Assembly: GCA_022266195.1 (NCBI GenBank)
Contig: WHVY01000005.1
Coordinates: 8,184,001-8,248,000, forward strand
DNA: 64,000 nucleotides
Source of the DNA: Tetranychus cinnabarinus
Taxonomy: Eukaryota; Arthropoda; Arachnida; Trombidiformes; Tetranychidae
Direction of reading: 5' to 3'
Shown: positions 39,401 through 51,600 of the stretch, in pieces
Position numbering within the stretch: the stretch's first letter is position 1
How the letters are laid out: each line of letters starts with the position of its first letter
Position numbers and translations under genes: made by a program
Notes under the pieces: generated by a model
Database searches by the model: none
What the model was told of the DNA's origin: nothing
Seen by the model: the letters and a program-made list of their open reading frames with translations, nothing else

Positions 39401-39526
39401 ATGGATTATGATAGAATAATTGTAATGGATAAAGGAACAATTATTGAGTTTGATTCACCTGCAAATCTTCTTAAAGACACAAAGTCAATCTTTTATTCGA
39501 TGGCAAGGGAAGCAAATCTAATATGA
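36412..39526 (+). pseudogene. ABCC (MRP-type) transporter, 5'-truncated and frameshifted, copy A
   Basis: ABC exporter of the multidrug-resistance-protein class. Exons 36412-36534, 36597-38179, 38239-38667 and 38747-39526 carry the end of TMD1 (ILDANKAFVSLSLFNILRIP), NBD1 (Walker A GQVGSGKSS, LSGGQKQR signature, Walker B IYFLDDPLSAVD, switch VTHR), TMD2, and NBD2 (Walker A GRTGAGKSS, variant signature LSVGQKQ, Walker B VLVLDEATAAVD, switch IAHRL), then a stop. The glutamate after Walker B is Asp in NBD1 and Glu in NBD2, as in MRP1. Two defects are visible: everything before the last helices of TMD1 is missing because the duplication boundary cuts the exon at 36412, and near 36998 the frame shifts by one base (CTACAC-AG-GATCTG), between ..EACALH and DLKILTGGD. 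Unless the shift is a sequence error, no normal transporter is made. Confidence 0.85.
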
Positions 39527-40318
39527 TGAATAATTAGTCATCTTTTCAAACACGCAAACTCGCACCAATACAATACTTTGATGTCGCCTTTTCAATTATG
39601 TTTGCAACTAATCATCTTTGGAGTTATTGATCAAGTAGTGTCCAAATTTAGCTCATTTCTTCTATTTCGTGTCTCGCTGGACTTATCTAGTCTATAATAA
39701 TTTAAGCAATAACATCTCTCGATTTCCTCTACGACTTCACCTAATTGAAGAATAGCTGCTCAATCATCTTTACTGCTCTCTATCAACCTCTTTAAGTTCT
39801 TCCTTTATATTTTTTATCAAGTAAAAATCATGTGGCCTTTTCTCAAATAATATGTTATAATGAATCATGATTAGGATTGAATTTTAAACCATAAAGCATA
39901 AAATGATAGAAATAATAAGATTTCTAAATCTAGCTCTTTTCAAAGTATAGCTAGTTCAACGCAAAAGGCTATCTTTGTGTTGAATCAAACACCAACTTGC
40001 TTGAAAATCATAATCATCTTTCAAAATTTCATGTTATGAACAATTAGTTGACAAATCATCCGATATTCCTCTGAAGGTTCTCTATTGTATAACTTAAGCT
40101 TGTTTTCCTCTTTAACCGAGTCATATTTTTTATACCTTTTAACAAATAATCATATTGTATGTTATTATAAACGTTTATAAACATTTTAAAATATAAATAA
40201 AATTATCTTCTATGCTTATTGGACAATATTAAAATGGTTTAAATCGCCTTCCAAACAAAAGTTCATATTTTAATAACAATTTGTTATCTTTTAGACAATT
40301 AGAATTTCCAGGTCAAAA
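39527..40318. other. Intergenic, 3' of ABCC fragment
   Basis: AT-rich 3' UTR and spacer up to the start of duplication copy B. Nothing else seen. Confidence 0.5.
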
Positions 40319-40514
40319 TAAGTTTAGATTGTTGATGAGATGGACAACAGATTATCCTTGATGGACAACTTTAGTCTTTAAATATGTGAATCAATTCTGG
40401 TAATGGCACAAGATGAGCAAGATTAATTCATTTGATAGATAAACTGGGTTTTACTTGCGTCTACACTGTTCTCAACTACTTCCAATTGAAGTATTTAGGA
40501 TTGAATGGTCGAAT

Positions 40515-40675
40515 CTAATTAAATCTAATTGCTGTTTCGGACTCAAGTTGGCCATAGAGGTTGATTGAACAAACAGTATCCATGTGTGACTTCACGCAAT
40601 GCCATTAACCAAAAGTTCAAATTAAGTAAGATGAGCCTAATAGTATTCCTTACTTGACTAAAAATTGAATCATTT
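40515..40675. repeat. About 160-bp segment present only in duplication copy B
   Basis: Copy A reads GGTCGAATCATTTG here, whereas copy B has about 160 extra bases between two occurrences of GAATC. This is either an insertion flanked by a 5-bp direct repeat or a deletion in copy A between short repeats. It has no coding capacity. Confidence 0.6.
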
Positions 40676-41189
40676 GTTTGTTTAACCCGTTTGGTTAATT
40701 AAGACAAGAGACAAAATCTTAATGCTTGCTTCTGCTTTTTGTTTGCTTCTTTTTTTGTCCTCGGCTTTTCGCTTCTTGATTGATATCACATTATAAATAC
40801 AAAGGATATTTACAAGTGTAATATGAGGCGAGATCGGGTAACTTGCTTTTTTCAGGTTTACTTTAACCGACAATTTATTGTTAAGTAAGGCTGTTTTATC
40901 AGACGATGATGATAAATGACGATTAAAACAGGAGCTGAAGACAAAAGAGGAGACAAGATCCACATTATGACCATAATCCTTTGGCTTACCAATGATTTGT
41001 GTAGAAAATTTACTCTTGCTCTTCATTTCTGTTCTGTTTCCATTCTTCTTTTTCTCTAAAGGTTTTTTCTAGTTAAAGTCTTATTTTCTTTAAATATTTT
41101 CATCAAATTCATATTTGTGTTACGATATTATTTATAATTGTTTTTATTGTTTTTTCAAAAATATTTTCCCACAAGTATTTCTACTCACC

Positions 41190-42312
41190 ATGTCAGTGCG
41201 TCTTAGACCCCAATCGAGTTCAAATGTTATCGTCGGCCATCACTCGGGAGGATGGTTTGAGATAGACAAAGGTCTATTTTCCTCTGTCGCGACACGTGTC
41301 GCCACACTATTCACCTCTGACCGTGAGGTCAAAAGGATTTTGATCCCTGACACCGTTGCTCCTTCAGTTTTTGTGGCCATTAAAGCCATGTTCCATGGAG
41401 ATGAAGTGGATGTTATACCGGAAGATTTAAAGAAATTTACTGAGCAACTGGAAAGCATTGGTGTAAAAGTTGTGAAAGTTTATCATTCTTCTTTTGTTAC
41501 CGACGATAGACCAATGGTTATTGTCAAGCAACTTTACAAATTATGGCGAGCAATCATCCTTTGGCCAAGACATGAGTCTGATCGACTAATAAATGATAGG
41601 GTCCAACCATGTGAGTAACTTTTTTGATTATAATATTGTTTTTTTCCATTAATTTTGTATTTAATTTCTGTTTGCAGTTTACACTTCTTATGTGCCCAAA
41701 GATACTCCATGTCAGGAGTTTAAGATGTATGAAAAAGAAGATCTGGTGCAAAGCTTCGCTTATTATAATATAAAATTTACACACGGAGATTTCAGAAAGA
41801 AACTCACCTGTGTTGGTCCAAACAATAAGACTTTTAAAGTCAAAAGAAAGAAAATGATAAATTTATCTACTTTGAAATTCAAAACATTCGAGCGATATGC
41901 AGGAGACATAAATTATGTTTTCCTTCCTGCAAATATATCTGAATTCACTTTTGATCAATTTCAGTCTCTTGTTTTGAATGAAATGTGCACCATCCCCATG
42001 GAAAAGTTTGAAGAATTCAAAACAGAGTTGAAGACCATCGGGCTTTCTATTGAAATCAGTGATCTTATTGATGTAGAACACAAACATCAATATAGAGTTT
42101 TAGCCAGGAAAGCCAAAAAGGATAAATCTAAATCTTTTGTTTACATTTGCGAATTTAATCCTAAGTATGCCATAAACCCAGCTGCAGCCACGGAAGAACC
42201 AGTTGTGGAAATCACACGATTGGAGTTGAATGATGAACAACCAGAACCAGAACAAGAACCAGAACCAGAACCAGAGATGGAGCCTCCAAAAAAAAGGAAA
42301 TGTTTAATTTAA
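41190..42312 (+). CDS. Unrecognised protein with two BTB-like regions and a basic tail, copy B
   Basis: Exons 41190-41610 and 41678-42312 join in frame, giving 351 residues; the start ATG is in the same CTCACCATG context as copy A. The first BTB-like region has ILIPDTVAPSVFVAIKAMF and the second YVFLPANISEFTFDQF, closer to the BTB consensus than copy A. The middle block VKQLYKLWRAIILWPRHESD and the tail PPKKRKCLI are kept, while the acidic Pro-Glu stretch before the tail is longer (PEPEQEPEPEPEMEPP). The frame is intact. By eye about two thirds of residues match copy A, with differences bunched in the centres of the two BTB-like regions, even though surrounding non-coding DNA is 98 to almost 100% identical. 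A CaaX box is not present because the Cys is third, not fourth, from the end. Confidence 0.7.
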
Positions 42313-43365
42313 ATATTAAAAAAGATAATTTGATAATTTTCATAAAGCAATTCAGTTACATGTCAATTTCCTCATTTTCTCATAATTTCCCTCCCTTATA
42401 ATCATAATAAAATTTAAGTCATTTAAACACCTTTTGTTTGTCTATTTTCTCAAATGTTTAAAGTCGTTTAGTTTTATGTTGTTTATGTGATAAGAAACAT
42501 TAATTTCTATGTTTTGTGTGTTTTTTAATCGATTGTTGGTGCCTCTAATCGATTCAACTTCAAGATCCATTGAGAACACTTGAAAAAGGTAAGTTCCTTA
42601 GTTTATTATTCATTTATGAGTGAAAGTTACTCTATTTATTTCATGTTTTGTTTCATGTGTTTGAATAATTTCTTATTTTAGTTTTATCGTCATCATCCAT
42701 GGACAAGAAGAGCAGAAGGTGATGTTTCATCAGACTATTTTGGTTTCCATATTCATCCATATCAGAGGCAACCGGTGAAGCGTTTGGCTCTTAGTAGTTT
42801 AGTACTAGGTTAAGCAACACCAGTGAGATGAAGCGGCTAATGGAACGAGTTACTCAGTTAAAGGAGGATAAAATTTAACAAAGGTAAGATTTATAAGAGA
42901 TTTTTCTATTTTCCAAGAGCTAATGAATTTTTTATATTTCATCTCTCAGGAACAACAACAGCAACTGCTTTATGGTATACTTCAACATGTATGTGTAATA
43001 GCGAGCATAATACCAACCAGGAAGAATCGTTTTGTAGTTTACTTCATGTTCATTGGTTTTCAACATTCAAGATATTTTTAGTCCAAATTCGGAGTGTCAA
43101 AATGCCTACCTTGACTATCACTTATTACCATCAAACTTTCATCGTATTAAAGCCATGTAAGTTCACAGCAAATGTTAAATCTCGACGAATCTAATTTAGT
43201 CTATCTTTCTTTGAATCTCTTTTCATCTATTGCTTTACCAATCAATTTCTGGTTCAACTAATCGTGACAATCACCATTTCCATTGGTACAGAGACTTACT
43301 TTAATCAATCGACCATCTCACAGTGTACAGTCAACCTGGCTAAACGTCGTTGTTTGTTTGAGTTT
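42313..43365 (+). promoter_or_regulatory. Probable upstream and 5' UTR exons of the KCTD gene, copy B
   Basis: Same organisation as 35035-36087, with splice-like signals in the same order. Here it leads into a KCTD gene that retains downstream exons. Confidence 0.4.
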
Positions 43366-44813
43366 ATGGAAAACGCTAAACTAAACAGTCTAGCTGCGGC
43401 AGCGGCTCAAGCTAATACTGATAGATTAGCTGCATCAGTCGTGCGATCATTAAGTCCAGGTTCGTTAAACCCAAGTACATCGAGTTCACAATCAGGATTA
43501 CCTAATTTTAATCACAAAATATCAGGCATACCTTGTGTCGCCGCCGCTTCTAGATATACAGCTCCAGTTCATATTGATGTAGGTGGAACGATATATACTT
43601 CATCCCTTGAAACTTTAACCAAGTAAGTCATTGTGAGGAGTGATATGTTAATATTAGCCCACAATAATATCAGTCGATCCTAGCCAATCTTATCAAAGGA
43701 TCAAACTTCATCATTAAATTAAACTTCTAGGTATCCAGAGTCGAGATTAGCGCGAATGTTTAACGGCTCCATTCCCATTGTACTGGACAGTTTGAAACAA
43801 CATTATTTCATTGATCGAGATGGAGAAATGTTTCGTAATATACTTAACTTTTTGAGAACCTCAGCAGCACCAGTCAATGAAGACTATCCAGAACTTGATA
43901 AAGGAAGCTAAATTTTATGCCATTTCACAATTAATTAGGTAATTTTTCTTTGCGTCTTTTAAAGTTTTGCTTTCTTTTTTGTTAATGTGGCAACATTTTG
44001 TTCTGTTTTCTTTATGTTTCTAGACTGTTGGAAGAACTGCGAAAACAAAGATTTGAGAAAGCACTCAGATCACTAACATGTCCTGTAACCTGTTCACGGA
44101 TAGCTCAGAGTGCATCTGCAAATATTAACAAGAACGGTAAATTGTCTCGAACCCAGAACACCTCCAATACAACCTTAGTCTATCTTAATGATTCAGATGA
44201 TGCTCATCATCTTCTTCATCGTCATCTTCTTGTTTACTCAGCCTTATCCTGTTGTTCCCCTGGCCATCCTGGTATAATTACGCCTGCTTGTGGTGGTCGA
44301 CGAGCCTCCAATTCTTCAACTTCAATCACCACAATTCCTCCAATAACTAGTATCAATGTTAATAATAACAGCTCTGCTTCCGCCAAAAATGCAGTCAACA
44401 TCGGTTCAACAAATACTACTGCCTCTGCCAATGTGACCCAGACTCTTATGACCAATTCAACTAACACTATGAGTCCAACATCTTCATCTTTTTCGGATCC
44501 CATTGAGTCTGATTTTCAATGTATATCTTTAAATGTTAGACTTGAATGTGAACTGATTATGATTAGTGGACGTCGTACAATTGTGGAGGAAATTTTTCCA
44601 GAAATTATCGCATCTCTCATGGATAGCAGGACGAATGTCACATGGATTCAGGATTCAAAGTACATCATTAGGTTTCCATTGAATGACTATTTACAAGAGA
44701 TTACAAGAGATTTTTGTGTTTTCCAAGAACTAATGAATTTCATTTTTTATATTTCATCTCTCAGGAACAACAACAGCAACTGCTTTATGGTATACTTCAA
44801 CATGTATGTGTAA
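43366..44813 (+). pseudogene. KCTD1/15-like gene, frameshifted and 3'-truncated (copy B)
   Basis: Exons 43366-43622, 43731-43938 and 44024-about 44690 encode a KCTD1/15-type protein: Ala/Ser-rich N-terminus, T1/BTB domain (HIDVGGTIYTSS, YPESRLARMF, IVLDSLKQHYFIDRDGEMFR, LNFLRTS), a long Ser/Thr/Asn-rich insert, and the C-terminal domain (VEEIFPEI, KYIIRFPLNDYL). Two lesions are seen. In the second exon near 43908 the frame shifts, giving ..ELDKGS and a stop, while the other frame continues IKEAKFYAISQLIR into the correct third exon. In the last exon homology stops after RFPLNDYL at about 44690 and is replaced by a copy of the gene's own upstream region (44701-44895), ending at a stop at 44813. 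The final helix of the KCTD1/15 C-terminus is missing. Confidence 0.8.
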
Positions 44814-44895
44814 TAACGAGCATAATACCAACCAGGAAGAATCGTTTTAAAGTTTACTTCATGTTCATTGGTTTTCAACATTCAAGATAATTTCA
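44701..44895 (+). repeat. Third copy of part of the KCTD leader, replacing the KCTD 3' end
   Basis: About 190 bp matching 35613-35802 and the equivalent in copy B (around 42890-43080): TTCCAAGA.CTAATGAATTT, CTCAGGAACAACAACAGCAA, AACATTCAAGAT. It is more diverged (several substitutions and a small insertion) than copies A and B are from each other, so it is older. It joins the KCTD exon at a doubled TTACAAGAGA. Confidence 0.8.
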
Positions 44896-45612
44896 GGGTT
44901 TGTCAGTCGCCATCTAGTGATTTAAGTGTTTCTGCTAGTATCTCACGGTGATTCCCTCTATCAGTGATATTCCATTTGTAAATCTCATTGCCTTAACAGT
45001 CATTAGTTATCACGAAGGGCTTACATTTAAATGAACCTTATTTCGTTTATTACATGTAAAAGATAGTTAACATTACCCACAGTTTGTTACAGACGATTGA
45101 GTAATTAAGTATTTAAGCAAATAAAATGAGTAAACTGTTATTTAGTTTATCAATAAAATGCTCATCGTATTTCATAATGTAGTTCTATTCAGCTAACAAT
45201 TTACCATCATCGTCTTACTAATATCAATGACTATCGGCGTTGATTTACTTCTCCTTTCTCACCAGCACCCAGCACTTTTATCAACTGTTGATTATTCTGT
45301 TGCTTGTATTATGTAGTAAAATTGACTCTCTAAAGGCATTTTGCTCACGTCTCACGGTCACCTTAACTAATATAAAACTAGTAGTACCCACTTATAAGTT
45401 AAATTACAATCCATCGACAATCAAAATAAATAGCAAAACATGTGTTACTGGTTCAAGTGTTTTGTCTCTTCAATAAACATTACTTTTCCCATTGGCTAAA
45501 GCTTTCTCAAGATTGTTTACATTTTTAGCTTTCTTTGTTCTTCAATTTCAGTGACTTCTTTTTTATACTTATCGTGTTAATTAACCAGCTAATTAACCCT
45601 AACCCATCAATC
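44896..45612. other. Upstream region of the PMCA gene
   Basis: 0.7 kb of AT-rich sequence that should contain the promoter and 5' UTR of the calcium ATPase. A polypyrimidine-rich stretch ending TTCAATTTCAG near 45551 may be a splice acceptor for a leader exon. No gene is seen. Confidence 0.4.
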
Positions 45613-48600
45613 ATGAATCCAAACATCATTTCTGATGGATCAATCTTTGGTGCATCTGTTAACGAACTTAAAAATCTAATGCAATCTCGAGGAAAGGAAG
45701 GATTTGATCAGCTCAGTGCAAGATATGGAAGTGTACTTGGTCTTTGTCGAGCTTTGGCTACATCTTCCAATGAAGGTAATTGTCTACTTATCATTTAATT
45801 TCCCACAATTTTCACTTTTCCTTGGAAATATTCAAATCAAATCTGAGCTTTTATCAACCAATAAATTCGCTTTTGTCCCAATTTTGCAAACATCTCTTCA
45901 ACTTTGTTGATGTCATTCAAGATTTCTGATTAAATTTCTTTGCCTTTCTTCCTCAGGACTTTCTGGTTCATTATCTGATATTGAAAATAGGAAAAAAGTA
46001 TTTAGATCAAATGAAATTGACAGAAAGCCACCTAAAAAGTTCATCCAATTGGTTTGGATTGCTGCAAAAGAACCAACTTTGTTAATATTGCTGGTTGCTG
46101 CCGTTATCTCGCTGGGTCTTTCATTTGCTACATCACAAGATAAATCAGAAGGTACACCTGACAATCCCTGGTTTTCCCATGTAGTTTGATTGAAACCTGC
46201 GATAATTCAATTAATTTAACTGTAAACAAATTTACTAATCGTCTGGTAAAATTGATTTAATCTCGTCGATTTGTCGAATTTGTCAAATTCATCATTTTTG
46301 AGGATGAAAAAAATTATTTCATTTGCTGGATAAATCAACATTACTGACTATCAAAGAGCAGTAATTGCTTTCTGATGATCTTTAATTGTCTCATTTAAAT
46401 CATGCAAAATAATCTAATCTCATAATGTTTATGTTGTTAATCAGAAGCAAACTCCGATGAAGGAACTGCTAATTGGATTGAAGGAACAGCTATTCTGATT
46501 ACTGTGTTGATAGTTGTCCTTATTACCGCTTTCAACGATTACACCAAAGAAAAACAATTTCGAGGTAATTTCAATTTAAAATGGAATATAAAATTTATTT
46601 ACAAAAATTAACTAATCAATTGAATAGGATTGCGTGAAAGGATTGACCAAGAAAGTAAAATCTCAGCCATTCGCGCTGGCGAAGCGATTCAAGTTTTGGT
46701 CGACCAAATTGTTGTCGGTGATGTTTTACAACTCAAATACGGTAAGTCGAATTTTCATCAACCTGATAAGTGAATCAAATAATGCTTCATGATATTTGAT
46801 GGCAAGCTTCAGCAATTATCTTTCATTGGATGAAACGATTTGGCTTTTTCTAGAAAAATTATTTCAAGTCTTATTCATATTCATATTTTATATTGGCTTG
46901 ACTTGAAATAATGTAAGAATGATGAACTGGTAGCAATATTAATATCTTGTCTTTATTATCTGGAACCTTTTCCAAATCTCACCATTTACTGCCTCAATCA
47001 GATTACTCTACTTTTTTCCTCCATTTCTGTCTCTTGATAACGTCTATTGATAATATTTAACTTAGCATACTTGAACAGTTGAAGTAACCTTTGGAAAATG
47101 ATAGTTATGATTGAAAGGATTATTTTACACTTGTGTACCAACTAAGCACTTAATTATACTTGGTTTCTGTGTACCAATTAGCAATAGATTGAAATGTAAA
47201 AAGGTAAATTATGATCATAATTTAGTTTAATTACTGACTTGAATTGACTAATATTTCCAGTCAACATGAAGCCGGTGATAAGTTTTTGCTTCAACTTTGG
47301 CGAGCAAAAATTGTTGTTATAAAATGATTGAACCGACTCACAATTTTGCCTTTACACGTTGCTCTCTCGAAATATTAAATTGATAATAAACTGAAACGCA
47401 TTCTTGATTCTAGAAATTTCCTGGTCTGGTTAAACAAATTGTCAAGAAAAAAAGATTCATCAGATTGCAGAGTTTGTTCATCATACGTGTATTTTTGTAC
47501 CAATACCAATAATCAAGGTGTTGCGCGGGATTTGTGATCAGTTATTCCGACAGGAATCAATGTAAATTTAGCGCTCAACTTTTTCCTTTGCGTTAAGAAT
47601 TTAAGACTTGACACTTTTTCTAGTAATCACAGCAATTAGCTGAATAATGCCATGTTTAATGCTCTATGATTAGATAACTTTCTATTATAATTGCTAGTTT
47701 GTTAAGAACAGTTGTCAGCTACTTATTTAAGTACTTTACTTGTGTTCACTTGCTTACTCTGCAAGTAAACACAGACATAACAGTTATTACATTTTAATTG
47801 AACTCATATCTGATTTTGCGGAAACAGCAATGACTCTTTTTCACATTTGTTAGCAATGAAATTACAGTTGATGGTAATCTTACAAGGGAAGTGACCTTGC
47901 TTGTACGATTATTTTCGATTTTTTTCGAGTTTATATTGTAGAGGTCAAAAAATAATTAGACACGTATTTTTGCTTTTTTTACGCCGGTGCCCGGTTATTG
48001 ATATTTAGGCACTTTAAAGTGAAGATGTTGCATTGAGATCTATTAAAGTCACTGAGAAGTGATTCACAATTTTTTAGAAGATTTTTTCATTTTTCTGCTT
48101 TTCATTGTTTTACTTGCTTCTCACAAGGGAAGGTGCCTAAGTGGTACGGTCCGATTCAGGAAATTTTATGATAAATCGATAGAAATGAGGGAAAAAACAT
48201 GTCTGGTGAAATTTTAGGACTTGCAAATTTTCGCTTCAATTTTTATTCAAGTTTTCAATTCTTAAAGTCAACTTCACCTATGAAAAATTACCATTATGAA
48301 GCTCTGAACAACATTGATTATGTTTGCTTTTTTATGAAATGTCTTTGTTTTTGCCATTTTCAGCTTATTCCAATGGACCTTATTAGACTTTAAATTAGAA
48401 TAAAAATTGAAGCGAAAATTTGCAAGTCCTAAAATTTCACCAGACATGTTTTTTCCCTCATTTCTATCGATTTATCATAAAATTTCCCGAATCGGACCGT
48501 ACCACTTAGGCACCTTCCCTTGTCAGTGACTGCGATTCATTACTATTTTTAATTAAAAGTGCCTAAATATCAATAACCGGGCACCGGCGTAAAAAAAGCA

Positions 48601-51600
48601 AAAATACGTGTCTAATTATTTTTTGCCCTCTACAATATAAACTCGAAAAAAATCGAAAATAATCGTACAAGCAAGGTCACTTTCCTTGTTAGTTTCATTT
48701 TCAATAAAATATTTTTCACTGTTGATGAATCATCAATATTTATTCGTTTGCAATACCATTGAGTCAATATTGTCCTACTCTATGTCCAACACTCGTAGTT
48801 GCCATACTAAGCTTGGCCATTTTTCTTAAAAAAATATTAAAAAAATTGATCCTAAAGGCACTAGATTTTAATCAATTTTGGAGCAAAAAATTTTCAGTGA
48901 TTGTTATACACATTGTTATATTGTATTACTTGTGGCTTGACTACATGACTACTACAGAGGACATCTGTGCCATGCTTTCAGAGAGACTATTGTCTCACAG
49001 TAAGACTCTCACTAACATCCTGAGTACCAGAACCCAGATATTTATCAAATGTCAAAGAGAGATACATGGAGACTCGAACTCGAGTTGTCCGGATTAAAAA
49101 CCAGACTTTTACACCACAACACACTTGACTATTCACGTAGTGATACCTTATTAGTTTAAAATGAAGAAAACAGATGGCATTGTTGTTATTGATTGATTGG
49201 TTATTTTACCGGAAAAATATTAACTGGTAATTTTAATGAGATGAATTATTGGACATAGTATACCAGTAATCAGTAGTTTTCAGGGTTGAGTAAACTAAAA
49301 TGGGTCAGAGTAAGTTAATTTTTAAGTGTCCATATTTCGAGCATATTTAGTTTGTAGAGATGAGAAAAAAGCAATGTAAACGTATAATAGTTAACTTAAA
49401 CTTGATCACTACTGTAGCTATTTTTCATCAGTTTTTTGACAAAAATTTGACGGTATTTGTGTTACTGCAATCAACGAATCATCAGTAAGAGAATCTGCTT
49501 CAGTAACTGACCAGGTTTTGCTGATAAAGTCGTAAATTTGAACCAATTTGGCTGGTGACCGAATAAAAGTGAACAATTTTTCTTGGTGTGCGATCAAAGA
49601 GACAATTTTTCCCTTTACTATTAATGGAGTCATTGGTATCCATTTATCTAATTTTGGATTATATTCTTCGACATCAGTTAAAAACGATGAACCATCATAG
49701 CCTCCAGCAACAAAAATTCTATCACCGTGGACTGCAACACCATGTGCACTTCGTGCTGTTACCATTGGTGTAACAATTTGCCATTTATTTTGCTCCGAGT
49801 CAAATCTTTCTACAGAGTCAAGTATATTAGATTCATCTCGTCCTCCGATAACATATAAACTGTTGTCACACATGATGAGACGATGACCTGCTCTGGAGTT
49901 TCTTAGCCTAGGTAATTGTATTATATCAAAGCTCTCATCATCAAAACGAGAAATTTTATAGACAATATCTGAAGGCTTACCATTCAAACCGCCAGAAACA
50001 TAAACACAATCATTACCTGATGCTAAGTCAGGCCAGTCGAAAATCCTCAACTCTTTTGGACATGGATAGACCCTGCCATTTATCAGATTAAGGGAAATAC
50101 AATCTCGAGCTATCAAGAGCAATGAAGAGCCAAGTATAGCTGCTTTGTGGTTCTCTCTAATTAGCGGCTGATTAACTTTTAACCAAGAGATGAATGTATT
50201 AGTCGAATGATCAAGGAAAGACAATTCAAAGGTTGAAGGTGATGCTAAACAGGCCACAATCAGATCGGTTGATTCTGTATCGGATTTAATAAGCTGGCAT
50301 CTTGGCTGTTTCCAAGTTGAGGAGTGCTGATTGTAACTGGATTCAAATGTTAAACACGATAAAACATCAATAATTATCTGACGACAATCTTCATTGCTTG
50401 TTACGATTTCGTGTTTGCTTATTTGATTGATTATTTGATCATAACTCAGCTGACACCACCGTAAATGGATCAACAGTTTAGGTGTACAAAGATTTCTTTC
50501 TGTATGTTTGTATTTAGTCCACCTAATTATTGCTTCGAAAACATCAATCTCATTAGAAACATTCAAATTGTTATCAGTTATTATTTCAGTTACTTGTTCA
50601 AGTGTTTGATTAACAAACGAGGGTGTCAAAACGATCGAATTGAAATTTTGAGCAATAAATTTATTGACTTTATCACGAAGATTGCCGACGTTAAATGTAC
50701 CTATCCATTGTTTTATATCCAAGACATTATCAACTGCAATCACTCCATCGAGATAATCACAGCAAAATTGGAAGACACTATTCACTTGGAAATAATCACT
50801 TGCCACCAGCAATGATTTTGCGTTGCTTAAAGAAATTTGTTGACTGATTGAATAGGACCAGTTTAATAGCCATTCGAAGGCATCACAATCAATATGCGGA
50901 TAATTAATTGTTATAACATTTGATTGTGTTTCAATTAAGTTGGTTGACATCATGGTTTTGAAATACGGTATTGCTGTACAAACAATATTGCGATGAATTT
51001 GGTATACTTTTGAACCTAAATGGACTTCAAGGTCAGCCCATTCCTTCGACTGGTGCAGATGATCCAACGTTATACCTGGTCGCCTTATAACACGTAATCC
51101 TTTGACACTTGTTGAAGATGTAGACATTTTATTGAATCGAATTGACTTGTCTGGAATTAAATAGAAGTTAACAAGTTGGTAACTTTCAACGCAAATGGAA
51201 GGTGTTTCTTTTAATCTTTCATTCCATTAGTTGGTGAAATCAGACAAGTAATTATCAATCCAATATTATGGTTAATTGGTGAGATAAAATAAATTCAAGA
51301 ACGCTTTTGTGAAAATTCCGAGAATAATATTGAACATAATAAAAACAGAGCTTGGTTCTGTGTTTGAAAACCTCCACTGGAATCTATTTGATAAATTGAG
51401 AATTTAAGCCTTTCTCTAATTTTATGAACTTAATGTGAATTTTCTCATGGCTCTACAAATATTTTAAAAACTATAATAAATTCATTTGAAATACTAAATA
51501 TTTGTTCACATGAAATACCGTTTTTTACATCAAATTGTATTGACATTTTTTTCTCTTTTCCAGGAGACCTTATCCCAGCTGATGGGATTTTGATACAGAG

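Larger units (their letters stand above)
40319..43691. repeat. Segmental duplication, copy B
   Basis: Second copy of 33222-36413, about 7.1 kb downstream in the same orientation. It is 181 bp longer, mostly because of an extra segment at about 40515-40675. The part before the BTB-like gene shows scattered single-base differences (roughly ten seen). The part after it appears almost identical. Confidence 0.9.

Noticed and set aside
45240..45476. 78-codon frame upstream of PMCA
   Set aside because: No domain, AT-rich, and no conserved features; probably chance.
48199..48393. Open frame in PMCA intron 4
   Set aside because: It lies within the inner MITE's arm and loop, with no coding features.
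49050..49120. Functional tRNA gene on the minus strand
   Set aside because: B box and an anticodon-like arm are present but the acceptor stem does not pair; a SINE head explains it better.
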